Assembly: GCA_050294475.1 (NCBI GenBank)
Contig: JBNKOE010000011.1
Span: 79,835-143,834 of the forward strand
Direction: 5' to 3'
Length of the DNA: 64,000 bases
Origin: Thalassobellus sp050294475
GTDB taxonomy: Bacteria; Bacteroidota; Bacteroidia; Flavobacteriales; Flavobacteriaceae
The notes beneath the pieces are model-generated. The model saw only the letters and a list, made by a program, of their open reading frames with translations. It made no database searches and was not told the DNA's origin. Both the position numbers and the translations under genes were made by a program. Of the stretch, positions 18,618-26,723 are shown in pieces. Position 1 is the first letter of the stretch, and every line of letters starts with the position of its first letter.

Positions 18618-21600
18618 ATGAGTTTTTTAAATTCTGTACTTAAAGTATTTGTTGGCGATAAATCGAAACAAGATGTTAAAGCCATAACCCCAATAGTTGA
18701 AAAAATAAAAGCCTTAGGACCTGCTATAAGCAGTTTATCTCATGACGAGCTTCGAGCAAAAACAATTGCATTTAAAGCTACTATAGCTGAAGCTACTAAA
18801 CCAATAAACGATGAGATAGCAAAACTTCTTGAAGAAGCTGAAAACACTGAAGATATTGACAAACGTGAAGATATCTATGAAACTGTAGACAAACTTAAAG
18901 ACGATCTTTATAATAAAACAGAAGAGGTATTAAATGATATTTTACCAGAAGCCTTTGCTGTTATAAAAGAAACTGCTAAACGCTTTGCAGAAAACACCTC
19001 TATTACAGTAACAGCTAGTGCTTACGATAGAGAATTATCTGGAGAGAAAGATTATATAACGCTTGATGGCGATAATGCTACTTGGTTAAACTCTTGGGAT
19101 GCTGCTGGAAAACCAATTACTTGGGATATGGTACATTACGATGTACAACTTATTGGTGGTATTGCCATGCATCAAGGTAAAATTGCCGAAATGCAAACGG
19201 GTGAAGGTAAAACCTTAGTGGCTACCTTACCTATGTATTTAAATGCATTATCTGGTCAAGGTGTTCATTTAGTAACAGTAAATGATTACTTAGCAAAACG
19301 TGATAGCGCGTGGATGGCACCTATTTTTCAATTTCACGGATTAACTATAGACTGTATAGATCATCACAGGCCTAATTCGCCTGAACGTATTGCTGCTTAC
19401 AATGCCGACATTACTTACGGAACTAATAACGAATTTGGTTTTGATTACTTACGTGATAATATGTCGCATACACCTGAAGAATTAGTACAACGTCCGCATC
19501 ATTTTGCTATTGTAGATGAGGTCGATTCTGTTTTAGTTGATGATGCACGTACACCATTAATTATATCAGGTCCAATTCCTCGTGGCGAGCACCATGAATT
19601 TACAGAGTTAAAACCAAAAGTAGACGATATAGTTTCTGTACAACGCAAATATTTAACTGGTGTTTTAGCAGAAGCCAAAAAACTTATTGCGGCTGGCGAT
19701 ACTAAAGAAGGTGGTTTTCTATTATTACGTGCTTATCGTGGTATTCCTAAAAATAAAGCTTTAATTAAGTTTTTATCTGAAGAAGGAATTAAACAACTGC
19801 TTCAAAAAACCGAAAACTTTTACATGCAAGACAACAACCGCGAAATGCCAAAGGTTGATGCTGAATTGTACTATGTAATTGAAGAAAAAAATAATCAAGT
19901 TGAATTATCAGATAAAGGTATTGAATACATATCTGGTAAGGATGATCCTGATTTTTTCGTTTTACCAGAAATTGGTGTTGAAATTGCTAAAATTGAAGAA
20001 CAAGGGCTTCCTGCTGAAGAAGAAGCAAACCTTAAAGAAGAATTATTTAAAGAGTTTGGTGTAAAATCTGAACGTATTCATACTCTTAATCAACTTTTAA
20101 AAGCATACGCTTTATTTGAAAAAGACACACAATATGTGGTGATGGACAATAAAGTTATGATTGTTGATGAGCAAACTGGTCGTATTATGGATGGTCGTCG
20201 TTATAGCGACGGACTACACCAAGCCATTGAAGCTAAAGAAAATGTAAAAATTGAAGATGCTACGCAAACTTTTGCTACGGTTACACTTCAAAATTACTTT
20301 AGAATGTACCGCAAACTATCTGGTATGACAGGTACTGCGGTTACTGAAGCTGGCGAATTCTGGGAAATCTACAAATTAGATGTTGTTGAAATTCCAACCA
20401 ATCGCCCTATTGCTAGAGATGATAAAGAAGATTTAGTTTATAAAACAAAACGTGAAAAATACAACGCCGTTATTGATGATGTTACTAAACTATCACAAGC
20501 GGGTCGTCCAGTTTTAATTGGTACAACATCGGTAGAAATAAGTGAATTACTTGGTAAAATGCTAAGTATTCGTAAAATACCACATAATGTATTAAATGCA
20601 AAACAGCATAAAAAAGAAGCCGAAATTGTAGATCAAGCAGGTAAATCTGGACAAGTAACCATTGCCACCAATATGGCGGGTCGTGGTACCGATATTAAAC
20701 TAAGCGACGAAGTAAAAGCTGCTGGTGGTTTAGCCATTGTAGGTACCGAGCGTCATGATTCGCGTCGTGTAGACAGACAGTTACGTGGTCGTGCTGGTCG
20801 TCAAGGAGATCCAGGAAGTTCTCAATTTTATGTATCATTAGAAGATAACTTAATGCGTTTATTTGGTAGTGAGCGTATTGCGAAAATGATGGATAAAATG
20901 GGACTTAAAGAAGGCGAAGTTATCCAGCATTCTATGATTTCAAAATCTATTGAGCGTGCTCAGAAAAAAGTAGAAGAAAACAACTTTGGTGTTCGTAAGC
21001 GTTTATTAGAATATGATGATGTTATGAATGCCCAACGCGAGGTAGTTTACAAACGTCGTCGTCACGCATTACACGGTGAGCGTTTACGTGTCGATTTAGC
21101 AAATATGATTTTTGATACGTCGGAAGTCATTTCAGAAACAAACAAAGGCGCTAGCGATTATAAAAACTTCGAGTTCGAATTAATTCGTTATTTCTCTATG
21201 AGTTCACCAGTTACCGAAGAAGAATTTGGTAAACTTTCAGCTCAAGAAATTACATCAAAAATATACAAAGGTGCTTTTGAGCATTATAGAACAAAAATGG
21301 AACGTAATGCCGAAATTGCATTCCCTGTTATTAAAAATGTATATGAAACACAACGCGATAAGTTTAAACGTATCGTAGTCCCTTTTACAGATGGTATTAA
21401 AACATTAAATGTTGTTACCGATCTTGAAAAAGCGTATGAAACAAATGGTAAACAATTAATTACCGATTTCGAAAAAAATATTACACTTGCCATTATTGAT
21501 GATGCTTGGAAAACTCATTTACGTAAAATGGATGAGCTAAAACAATCGGTACAATTGGCTGTACACGAACAAAAAGATCCTTTACTTATTTATAAGTTTG

Positions 21601-21971
21601 AAGCGTTCGAATTGTTTAAAGCCATGATAGACCAAGTAAATAAAGATGTTATTTCATTCTTATTTAAAGGCGAATTACCACAAGAAACACAAAGTACTAT
21701 ACATGAAGCAAGAGCACGTAAACAAGAAAAACTAAACGTGCAAAAAGACGAAATTCCTAATTTAGATGAACGTTCTGCTCAAAATAGAGCTGCAGGAAAC
21801 ACGCAACGTCAACCAGAAGTGGTTGAAACCATTGTTCGTGACAAACCAAAAGTTGGACGTAACGATCGTGTTACCATCAAACATGTTATGAGTGGTGAAA
21901 ACAAAACCATTAAGTATAAACAAGCTGAACCTTTAATTGCTAAAGGCGAATGGGTTTTGGTTGAAGATTAA
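18618..21971 (+). CDS. secA: Preprotein translocase ATPase SecA
   Basis: ATP-driven motor that pushes unfolded preproteins through SecYEG. At 1117 residues it is far longer than the E. coli protein (901), because of an insertion between the DEAD motor and NBD2 (about residues 340-500) that is usual in Bacteroidota. Walker A is MQTGEGKTLVATLP (near 194-199), Walker B is VDEVDSVLVDDARTPLIISG, and helicase motifs MAGRGTDIKL and DRQLRGRAGRQGDPG are intact. The C-terminus ends in a basic KOW-like segment (NDRVTIKHVMSGENKTIKYK) and lacks the Cys/His zinc motif that binds SecB in proteobacteria. It is a single-gene unit with its own promoter and terminator. Confidence 0.98.
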   Translation: MSFLNSVLKVFVGDKSKQDVKAITPIVEKIKALGPAISSLSHDELRAKTIAFKATIAEATKPINDEIAKLLEEAENTEDIDKREDIYETVDKLKDDLYNKTEEVLNDILPEAFAVIKETAKRFAENTSITVTASAYDRELSGEKDYITLDGDNATWLNSWDAAGKPITWDMVHYDVQLIGGIAMHQGKIAEMQTGEGKTLVATLPMYLNALSGQGVHLVTVNDYLAKRDSAWMAPIFQFHGLTIDCIDHHRPNSPERIAAYNADITYGTNNEFGFDYLRDNMSHTPEELVQRPHHFAIVDEVDSVLVDDARTPLIISGPIPRGEHHEFTELKPKVDDIVSVQRKYLTGVLAEAKKLIAAGDTKEGGFLLLRAYRGIPKNKALIKFLSEEGIKQLLQKTENFYMQDNNREMPKVDAELYYVIEEKNNQVELSDKGIEYISGKDDPDFFVLPEIGVEIAKIEEQGLPAEEEANLKEELFKEFGVKSERIHTLNQLLKAYALFEKDTQYVVMDNKVMIVDEQTGRIMDGRRYSDGLHQAIEAKENVKIEDATQTFATVTLQNYFRMYRKLSGMTGTAVTEAGEFWEIYKLDVVEIPTNRPIARDDKEDLVYKTKREKYNAVIDDVTKLSQAGRPVLIGTTSVEISELLGKMLSIRKIPHNVLNAKQHKKEAEIVDQAGKSGQVTIATNMAGRGTDIKLSDEVKAAGGLAIVGTERHDSRRVDRQLRGRAGRQGDPGSSQFYVSLEDNLMRLFGSERIAKMMDKMGLKEGEVIQHSMISKSIERAQKKVEENNFGVRKRLLEYDDVMNAQREVVYKRRRHALHGERLRVDLANMIFDTSEVISETNKGASDYKNFEFELIRYFSMSSPVTEEEFGKLSAQEITSKIYKGAFEHYRTKMERNAEIAFPVIKNVYETQRDKFKRIVVPFTDGIKTLNVVTDLEKAYETNGKQLITDFEKNITLAIIDDAWKTHLRKMDELKQSVQLAVHEQKDPLLIYKFEAFELFKAMIDQVNKDVISFLFKGELPQETQSTIHEARARKQEKLNVQKDEIPNLDERSAQNRAAGNTQRQPEVVETIVRDKPKVGRNDRVTIKHVMSGENKTIKYKQAEPLIAKGEWVLVED

Positions 21972-21978
21972 ACCTGTA

Positions 21979-21999
21979 TGCCTGCCTAAGCAGGAATCT
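21979..21999. repeat. Short palindromic repeat CCTGC-N4-GCAGGAAT, copy 1
   Basis: The sequence TGCCTGCCTAAGCAGGAATC forms a small hairpin. Near-identical units stand at 25121-25139 and 33746-33764, always between genes and always in the same orientation on the plus strand. Confidence 0.7.
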
Positions 22000-22012
22000 T
22001 AAAACAATTATT

Positions 22013-22045
22013 AAAATCCTAATAGCTTCTATTAGGATTTTTTTT
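22013..22045 (+). terminator. secA terminator
   Basis: AAAATCCTAATAG pairs with CTATTAGGATTTT across a 3-base loop, giving a 13-bp stem followed by a T run. It lies 41 bp after the secA stop. Confidence 0.92.
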
Positions 22046-22051
22046 ATACCA

Positions 22052-22130
22052 AATTTGAATTTGTAAAAATTTTCATCTAAATTTGTTTAACGTTAGATTC
22101 AAAATATTAAAGCGATTTTATATCAAGTCG
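22052..22130 (+). promoter_or_regulatory. Cassette leader, copy A: promoter plus attC-like half-site
   Basis: Positions 22052-22124 align without gaps to 52488-52560 (61 of 73 identical). It holds a promoter: TTG at 22055-22057, 20 bp, TAAATTTG at 22078-22085. GTTTAAC follows at 22085-22091, then an imperfect stem GATTCAAAAT (22096-22105) with ATTTTATATC (22115-22124). Homology to copy B fades in the last six bases before the G of GTTAGCA at 22130, the predicted crossover. It starts right after the secA terminator. Confidence 0.75.
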
Positions 22131-23122
22131 TTAGCAACAAGCAAAATGATGAATAAAATTGATGACATTTTTAATTCAAATGATATTGTCTATCATTACA
22201 CTAAAATTCAAACTGCATACGAATTTATACTACACACACATCAATTAAGACTATCTGACAGAAAAAAATCCAATGATCCAATCGAAAATATAATGGATAG
22301 AGTGATTGTTCAAAGTTTTTATGGTTATCCCGAAACGAAAAAAGCAAGCAAGGAAGAAGGTTCTAAAGTTGCTCAATTTATTTTTGAAAAAATTCAAAAT
22401 TCCAAACAATTATGTTTTTGCAAGAATAATGAGAATCCAGAACTACAAAAATTCATGGTATTACCATCTGAATATTACGGATTTCTAAAACCTAGGATGT
22501 GGGATCAATATGGAGATAATTATAATGGAATTTGCCTAGTTTTTAACAGAGAAGAACTCAAAATGAATAATCCAAATATTTATTCAAGCGATGTTGAATA
22601 TATACACTATGAGGAATTTTATAGAAATAGTAACAGCATTGATCTAGTTAAATTGCATGAAATAGGATTTGATGAATATTGTAAGTTTTACTTTGAAGAA
22701 ATAAGAAATAACAGCTTTTTAAAACATACAGATTATAGTGGAGAGAATGAGTTTCGATTTGTATCATTTTCTGGTGACGAAACTTATTTGGATATTGGAA
22801 GTAGCTTAAAAGCTATAATTCTTCCTCAAAGAAATCTATCGGATTTTGCTGATGAGTGGTTTAATCAATATGCTAATCAAAAAGATATTAAGCTATTCTA
22901 TATTAATTGGGATAATTCAGGATGTAGAATACAATCAAACAAAGATTTTCAAAAAGACCTTGATATGGTATCAAAATTAGTTAAAAAAGTTAAGAGTTAA
23001 CAATGCAGTTGCTAACAACGTGTATAATTAGTGGCTAGTACTCGCCTACTTACGAAAATCCTCTCGGATTTTCTATTTAGTAATTAGTTGCTTAACCACG
23101 TCAATAATCATACACAACAACG
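22131..23122 (+). mobile_element. Putative gene cassette A carrying a DUF2971 gene
   Basis: The cassette is defined by G|TTAGCA at the left and CG|TTAAAC at the right. The left core GTTAGCA is the exact complement of TGCTAAC just after the gene, as required if the excised circle rebuilds an attC site. The 5' non-coding part is only 15 bp, and the 3' part is a long hairpin, the classic layout of integron gene cassettes. No integrase is visible. The same layout recurs at 52567-55375. Confidence 0.6.
22146..23000 (+). CDS. DUF2971 domain protein (cassette cargo)
   Basis: A 284-residue protein from ATG at 22146 (MMNKIDDIFNSNDIVYHYTK). An in-frame TTG at 22083 lies inside the promoter and is unlikely. 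DUF2971 hallmarks are present: the YHYTKIQTAYEFI entry, LRLSDRKKSNDPIE, MWDQYGDNYNGICLVFNRE in the middle, and FLKHTDYSGENEFRFV near 200. The biochemical function of DUF2971 is not established; members often occur in accessory and defence-rich regions. It is the only gene of the predicted cassette, transcribed from the leader promoter. No signal peptide or membrane segment is seen. Confidence 0.8.
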   Translation: MMNKIDDIFNSNDIVYHYTKIQTAYEFILHTHQLRLSDRKKSNDPIENIMDRVIVQSFYGYPETKKASKEEGSKVAQFIFEKIQNSKQLCFCKNNENPELQKFMVLPSEYYGFLKPRMWDQYGDNYNGICLVFNREELKMNNPNIYSSDVEYIHYEEFYRNSNSIDLVKLHEIGFDEYCKFYFEEIRNNSFLKHTDYSGENEFRFVSFSGDETYLDIGSSLKAIILPQRNLSDFADEWFNQYANQKDIKLFYINWDNSGCRIQSNKDFQKDLDMVSKLVKKVKS

Positions 23123-23128
23123 TTAAAC
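23010..23128 (+). other. attC-like recombination site A
   Basis: It begins with TGCTAAC (23010-23016) and ends with GTTAAAC (23122-23128). Inner arms GTGTATAATTA (23020-23030) and TAATCATACAC (23105-23115) pair at 10 of 11 positions, and a smaller stem with AAAATCC and GGATTTT sits in the middle. The last 20 bp match site B at 19 positions. Its length of 119 bp is within the known attC range. Confidence 0.6.
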
Positions 23129-23141
23129 AAAAATTCTAAAC

Positions 23142-23828
23142 TCACAACTTTAAAATAATATTTGGATTGGGGCAATTACTTAAATAAAACGTTGAATTTC
23201 GTAAACTACATACACCAGGATAATCGCCTTTAAAACCTTGTAAGTCTTTTATAATTTGAAAATGTAAATGTGGCGGGTAATTTCCATTAACAGTGGCATC
23301 TCCTAAAACAGCAATTTGTTCGCCTTGTTTAATTTTTTTACCAACTTTTAAATCTGTAATTGAGTTTAAACTTAAATGTCCGTAAAGCGTATAAAACTCA
23401 ACATTTTTAACAATGTGTTTTAAAATAATGGTTGGTCCGTAATCGCCATAATTAGTATTATTTTTAAAACTATGCACGGTGGCATCTAATGGTGCTAAAA
23501 CGGGTGTATTAGCATCACACCATAAATCTACACCTAAATGAATGTTTCGTTCGGCAGCGCTTTCATCATTAAAATGAGTACTTCGTTTATAAATATTTCG
23601 GGTTTCATTATAGCCTCCAAAAGCTACATGAGCATTGTGCTTTTTAATATGATTCGTAATATAATTACCTAAAGTTGATGCTAAAGACACATCTAGCTTT
23701 TTTAAATCTGCATTATGTATAGACAAATCAATCTCTATATATTTTAAGTTTTCAATAGTTAAATCAATAACTCGCAATGGTTTCTCATATAAATCAAAAA
23801 GAAACTCTGAGAAACTTTTAAATGACAT
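23142..23828 (-). CDS. M23 family metallopeptidase (LytM-type)
   Basis: Zinc-dependent endopeptidase domain of the lysostaphin/LytM type, which cuts peptidoglycan cross-links or acts as a degenerate regulator. The zinc ligands HLGVDLW (HxxxD) and HLHFQ are both present, with PVLAPLDATVHSF, GPTIILKH and YTLYGHL between them, so it looks catalytically complete. The protein is 228 residues from ATG at 23828; a TTG lies 6 bp upstream. I see no clear signal peptide, which is unusual for an M23 enzyme. It is convergent with cassette A, whose right core ends 14 bp from its stop. Confidence 0.85.
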   Translation of the reverse strand: MSFKSFSEFLFDLYEKPLRVIDLTIENLKYIEIDLSIHNADLKKLDVSLASTLGNYITNHIKKHNAHVAFGGYNETRNIYKRSTHFNDESAAERNIHLGVDLWCDANTPVLAPLDATVHSFKNNTNYGDYGPTIILKHIVKNVEFYTLYGHLSLNSITDLKVGKKIKQGEQIAVLGDATVNGNYPPHLHFQIIKDLQGFKGDYPGVCSLRNSTFYLSNCPNPNIILKL

Positions 23829-23961
23829 AAGCAAAAGTGTTTAATAATAGTATTTCTTGAAACCATCTATTCTCAAGGTAGATTCATAAAGATATTTCAA
23901 TGATTTCATTTTAACAAAAAGTAAAACATCAAAAATTTTATTATTTAAATTCACGTTTTCA

Positions 23962-24003
23962 CGGGAATAACAATTTCAACGGAATTCCCGAGGCAATACC
24001 TCG
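23962..24003. repeat. Nested small palindromes in the 23.8-24.1 kb gap
   Basis: CGGGAAT (23962-23968) pairs with ATTCCCG (23984-23990), and CGAGG pairs with CCTCG (23989-24003). These are REP-like hairpins with no obvious T run. The rest of the gene-free stretch 23829-24137 is AT-rich, and I see nothing else in it. Confidence 0.5.
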
Positions 24004-24137
24004 AGAAATACTTTTCGATTAAAAATAACACAATAAGACTTATTATAAAGCAAATATTAATAATAGATAAATATTATGTATATTATATTAAGTTTGATAA
24101 TAACAAATAAATTTTAGAGCCTTATTTTTACAATAAC

Positions 24138-25013
24138 ATGGAAAAATATTTAGATGCGTTTATTAATGCTTTTCAAGGTACTGTAAATTGGACATGGAAA
24201 TCTATAATTTTTGAAGTGCCTTGGTATACAAACTATTTTTGGAGCCTTATTGCTATTTCTCTTTTTGTTTGGCTGTTAGAAATTGTTTTTCCATGGCGAA
24301 AAGAGCAATCTATTTTTAGACGCGACTTTTGGCTAGATGCATTTTATATGTTTTTTAATTTTTTCATCTTCTCTATAGTCATTAGTGGTATTTATAAAAT
24401 TTTAGAAATTGCTTTTGGAGAAATAAACATCACAGCTAAAACCCTCGCTTTAATTGATATTTCAGAGTGGTCGCATGGGTTACAATTATTAATATTTTTT
24501 ATTATACTTGATTTTGTACAATGGTTTACGCATGTGTTATTACATAAATATCCGTTTCTGTGGAAATTCCATAAAGTACACCATAGCGTAAAAGAAATGG
24601 GATTTGCAGCACATTTAAGATACCATTGGATGGAAAACATATTATACAAACCCCTAAAAACGTTTGGAGTTATGATTATTGGAGGTTTTGAACCAAATCA
24701 AGCATATATTATTCATTTCATTACCATAGCTATTGGCCATTTTAACCATTCGAATATTAAAATTACTTGGGGGCCGTTAAAATACATTTTCAACAATCCA
24801 GTAATGCATTTATATCATCATGCTTATACATTACCAAAAGGAAAGTATGGTGTGAATTATGGTATAAGTTTAAGCCTGTGGGATTATATTTTTAAAACAA
24901 ACTACATACCAGAGGATAGTGGCACAATAGAAATAGGTTTTAAAGGTGATGATACATTCCCAAAAGATTTTATTGGTCAGAACACCTACGGTTTTAAAAA
25001 AGGACAGCAGTAA
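24138..25013 (+). CDS. Fatty acid hydroxylase / sterol desaturase family membrane protein
   Basis: This 291-residue membrane protein has about four to five hydrophobic segments and the histidine boxes of the di-iron fatty acid hydroxylase superfamily: HVLLH, HKVHHS, HFNHS and HLYHHAYTLP. The oxygen-activating iron cluster would sit on the cytoplasmic side of the membrane. Members hydroxylate or desaturate lipids, carotenoids or hopanoid-like substrates; which one cannot be deduced here. It stands alone between an M23 gene and rimO. Confidence 0.88.
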   Translation: MEKYLDAFINAFQGTVNWTWKSIIFEVPWYTNYFWSLIAISLFVWLLEIVFPWRKEQSIFRRDFWLDAFYMFFNFFIFSIVISGIYKILEIAFGEINITAKTLALIDISEWSHGLQLLIFFIILDFVQWFTHVLLHKYPFLWKFHKVHHSVKEMGFAAHLRYHWMENILYKPLKTFGVMIIGGFEPNQAYIIHFITIAIGHFNHSNIKITWGPLKYIFNNPVMHLYHHAYTLPKGKYGVNYGISLSLWDYIFKTNYIPEDSGTIEIGFKGDDTFPKDFIGQNTYGFKKGQQ

Positions 25014-25120
25014 TATTTATAGCAAATTTAAGTCTTTCGATTGCGCTTAAACTGACAAAGTTTGATGCTTTTAATAAAGCTTCTTTTTTTCAATATTATA
25101 AAAACATTCTAACAAATAGA

Positions 25121-25139
25121 TGCCTGCCTTCGCAGGAAT
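25121..25139. repeat. Short palindromic repeat CCTGC-N4-GCAGGAAT, copy 2
   Basis: The sequence TGCCTGCCTTCGCAGGAAT is a 6-bp stem-loop lying between two convergent genes. Compare 21979-21999 and 33746-33764. Confidence 0.7.
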
Positions 25140-25153
25140 AATAAAATTAAGCT

Positions 25154-26458
25154 TTAGCTAATAACCTCACCATAAAGGTCAAAATCTTCTGCTTCAATAA
25201 TTTTTACAGTAGCAAACTCGCCTGTTTTTAAATAGGTTTTAGAAGCATCAATAAGCACTTCGTTATCAACATCGGGAGAATCAAATTCGGTACGACCAAC
25301 AAAATAATTACCTTCTTTTCTATCGATAACCACTTTAAAAGTTTCTCCTATTTTTTGCTGATTCAATTCCCAAGAAATTTGAGATTGAATTTCCATAATC
25401 TGATTTGCTCTGTCCATTTTTACATCTTCAGGAACATCATCTTCTAAACTGTATGCATGGGTATTTTCTTCATGACTATACGTAAAACATCCTAAACGCT
25501 CAAAACGCATATCTTGTACCCATTGTTTTAGTTCTTGAAAATTTTCTTCAGTTTCTCCTGGATAACCCACAATTAGCGTGGTTCTAATAGTCATATTAGG
25601 CACGGCTTCTCTAAACTGATGAATAAGTTTTGTGGTTTTCTCCTTATTAGTACCACGACGCATACTCTTCAAAACAGTATCAGAAATATGTTGTAAAGGA
25701 ATATCTAAATAATTACAAATTTTAGGTTCGCGATTCATAACATCTAACACATCCAAAGGAAATCCTGTTGGGAATGCATAATGTAAACGAATCCACTCAA
25801 CACCTTCAACTTTTACTAAAGCTTCAAGTAATTCTGCTAGATTACGTTTTTTATATAAATCGAGTCCGTAATACGTTAAATCTTGCGCTATTAAAATAAG
25901 TTCTTTAACACCATTAGCTGCCAATTTTTCTGCTTCAGTAACCAAATCTTCAATTGGTGTGCTTTTGTGTTTTCCTCGCATAATAGGAATGGCACAAAAC
26001 GAACATGGTCTATCACAGCCTTCAGCAATTTTTAAATAAGCATAGTTTTTTGGTGTTGTTGTTAAACGCTCGCCTATAAGTTCATGCTTGTAATCGGCAC
26101 CTAAAGCTTTTAATAAGCCTGGTAATTCTGTAGTTCCAAAATACTCATCTACATTTGGTATTTCTTTTACTAAATCTGGTTTATAACGTTCACTTAAGCA
26201 TCCTGTAACAAACACTTTATCAACATCTCCATCTTGCTTTTTTTGTACGTATTCCAAAATAGTATTAACGCTCTCTTCTTTTGCATTATTAATAAATCCA
26301 CAGGTATTAATAACAACTATATTACCTTCTTCTTCATGTACAACATCTTTTCCACTGGCTTTTAATTGCCCCATTAACACTTCGCTGTCATAAACATTTT
26401 TACTACAACCAAGAGTTACTACATTAATCTTGTTTTTCTTAAGAGTTTTTGTGCGCAT
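25154..26458 (-). CDS. rimO: Ribosomal protein S12 methylthiotransferase
   Basis: Radical SAM enzyme that adds a methylthio group to the conserved aspartate of ribosomal protein S12. The order of domains is canonical: an N-terminal UPF0004 domain with cysteines (VVTLGCSKNVYDSE, INTCGFINNAKEES, VTGCLSERY), a radical SAM core with CDRPCSFC (CX3CX2C), and a C-terminal TRAM domain. The length of 434 is normal. RimO is preferred over MiaB from the GCSKNVYDSE and EGCDRPCSFCAIPIMRGKHKS wording. It is a single-gene unit on the minus strand. Confidence 0.95.
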   Translation of the reverse strand: MRTKTLKKNKINVVTLGCSKNVYDSEVLMGQLKASGKDVVHEEEGNIVVINTCGFINNAKEESVNTILEYVQKKQDGDVDKVFVTGCLSERYKPDLVKEIPNVDEYFGTTELPGLLKALGADYKHELIGERLTTTPKNYAYLKIAEGCDRPCSFCAIPIMRGKHKSTPIEDLVTEAEKLAANGVKELILIAQDLTYYGLDLYKKRNLAELLEALVKVEGVEWIRLHYAFPTGFPLDVLDVMNREPKICNYLDIPLQHISDTVLKSMRRGTNKEKTTKLIHQFREAVPNMTIRTTLIVGYPGETEENFQELKQWVQDMRFERLGCFTYSHEENTHAYSLEDDVPEDVKMDRANQIMEIQSQISWELNQQKIGETFKVVIDRKEGNYFVGRTEFDSPDVDNEVLIDASKTYLKTGEFATVKIIEAEDFDLYGEVIS

Positions 26459-26478
26459 ACTTTCTATAAATCAGGGCG

Positions 26479-26486
26479 CAAAGATA
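26479..26486 (-). promoter_or_regulatory. rimO -7 element
   Basis: The minus strand reads TATCTTTG, a full match to TAnnTTTG, 20 bp upstream of the rimO ATG. No TTG lies at the right spacing; TTC does, 20 bp further upstream. Confidence 0.5.
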
Positions 26487-26635
26487 CATAATGATTGTGG
26501 ATTAACGAATAAAGAATTTCTTAAACCCAAGTATCCTCTAGCAGGCTCCATAGGAGTATTTTTACTAATTTCATTTTATACCTTTTTAGGACAAAAACCT
26601 CGAAAAACTATTTTTAATTAAAAAAATTTAGTGCT

Positions 26636-26674
26636 CTTAAAAAAAAGCCATTCTATAAAATATAGAATGGCTTT
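26636..26674 (-). terminator. Terminator of the RND efflux operon
   Basis: AAAGCCATTCTATA (26644-26657) pairs with TATAGAATGGCTTT (26661-26674), a 14-bp stem. On the minus strand the stem is followed by a T run. It lies about 50 bp past the stop of the outer-membrane efflux gene. Confidence 0.88.
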
Positions 26675-26723
26675 CACTAATAAAATAGACTTAATTAAAG
26701 TGAGATTTAAAAAGACTATATAT

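Noticed and set aside
23142..23828. M23 peptidase as part of cassette A
   Set aside because: It is on the opposite strand and lies outside the right-hand GTTAAAC core, so it belongs to the chromosomal backbone.
26430..26621. 63-codon plus-strand frame upstream of rimO
   Set aside because: It overlaps the rimO start region and its -7 box, has no family resemblance and reads as the antisense of a promoter region.
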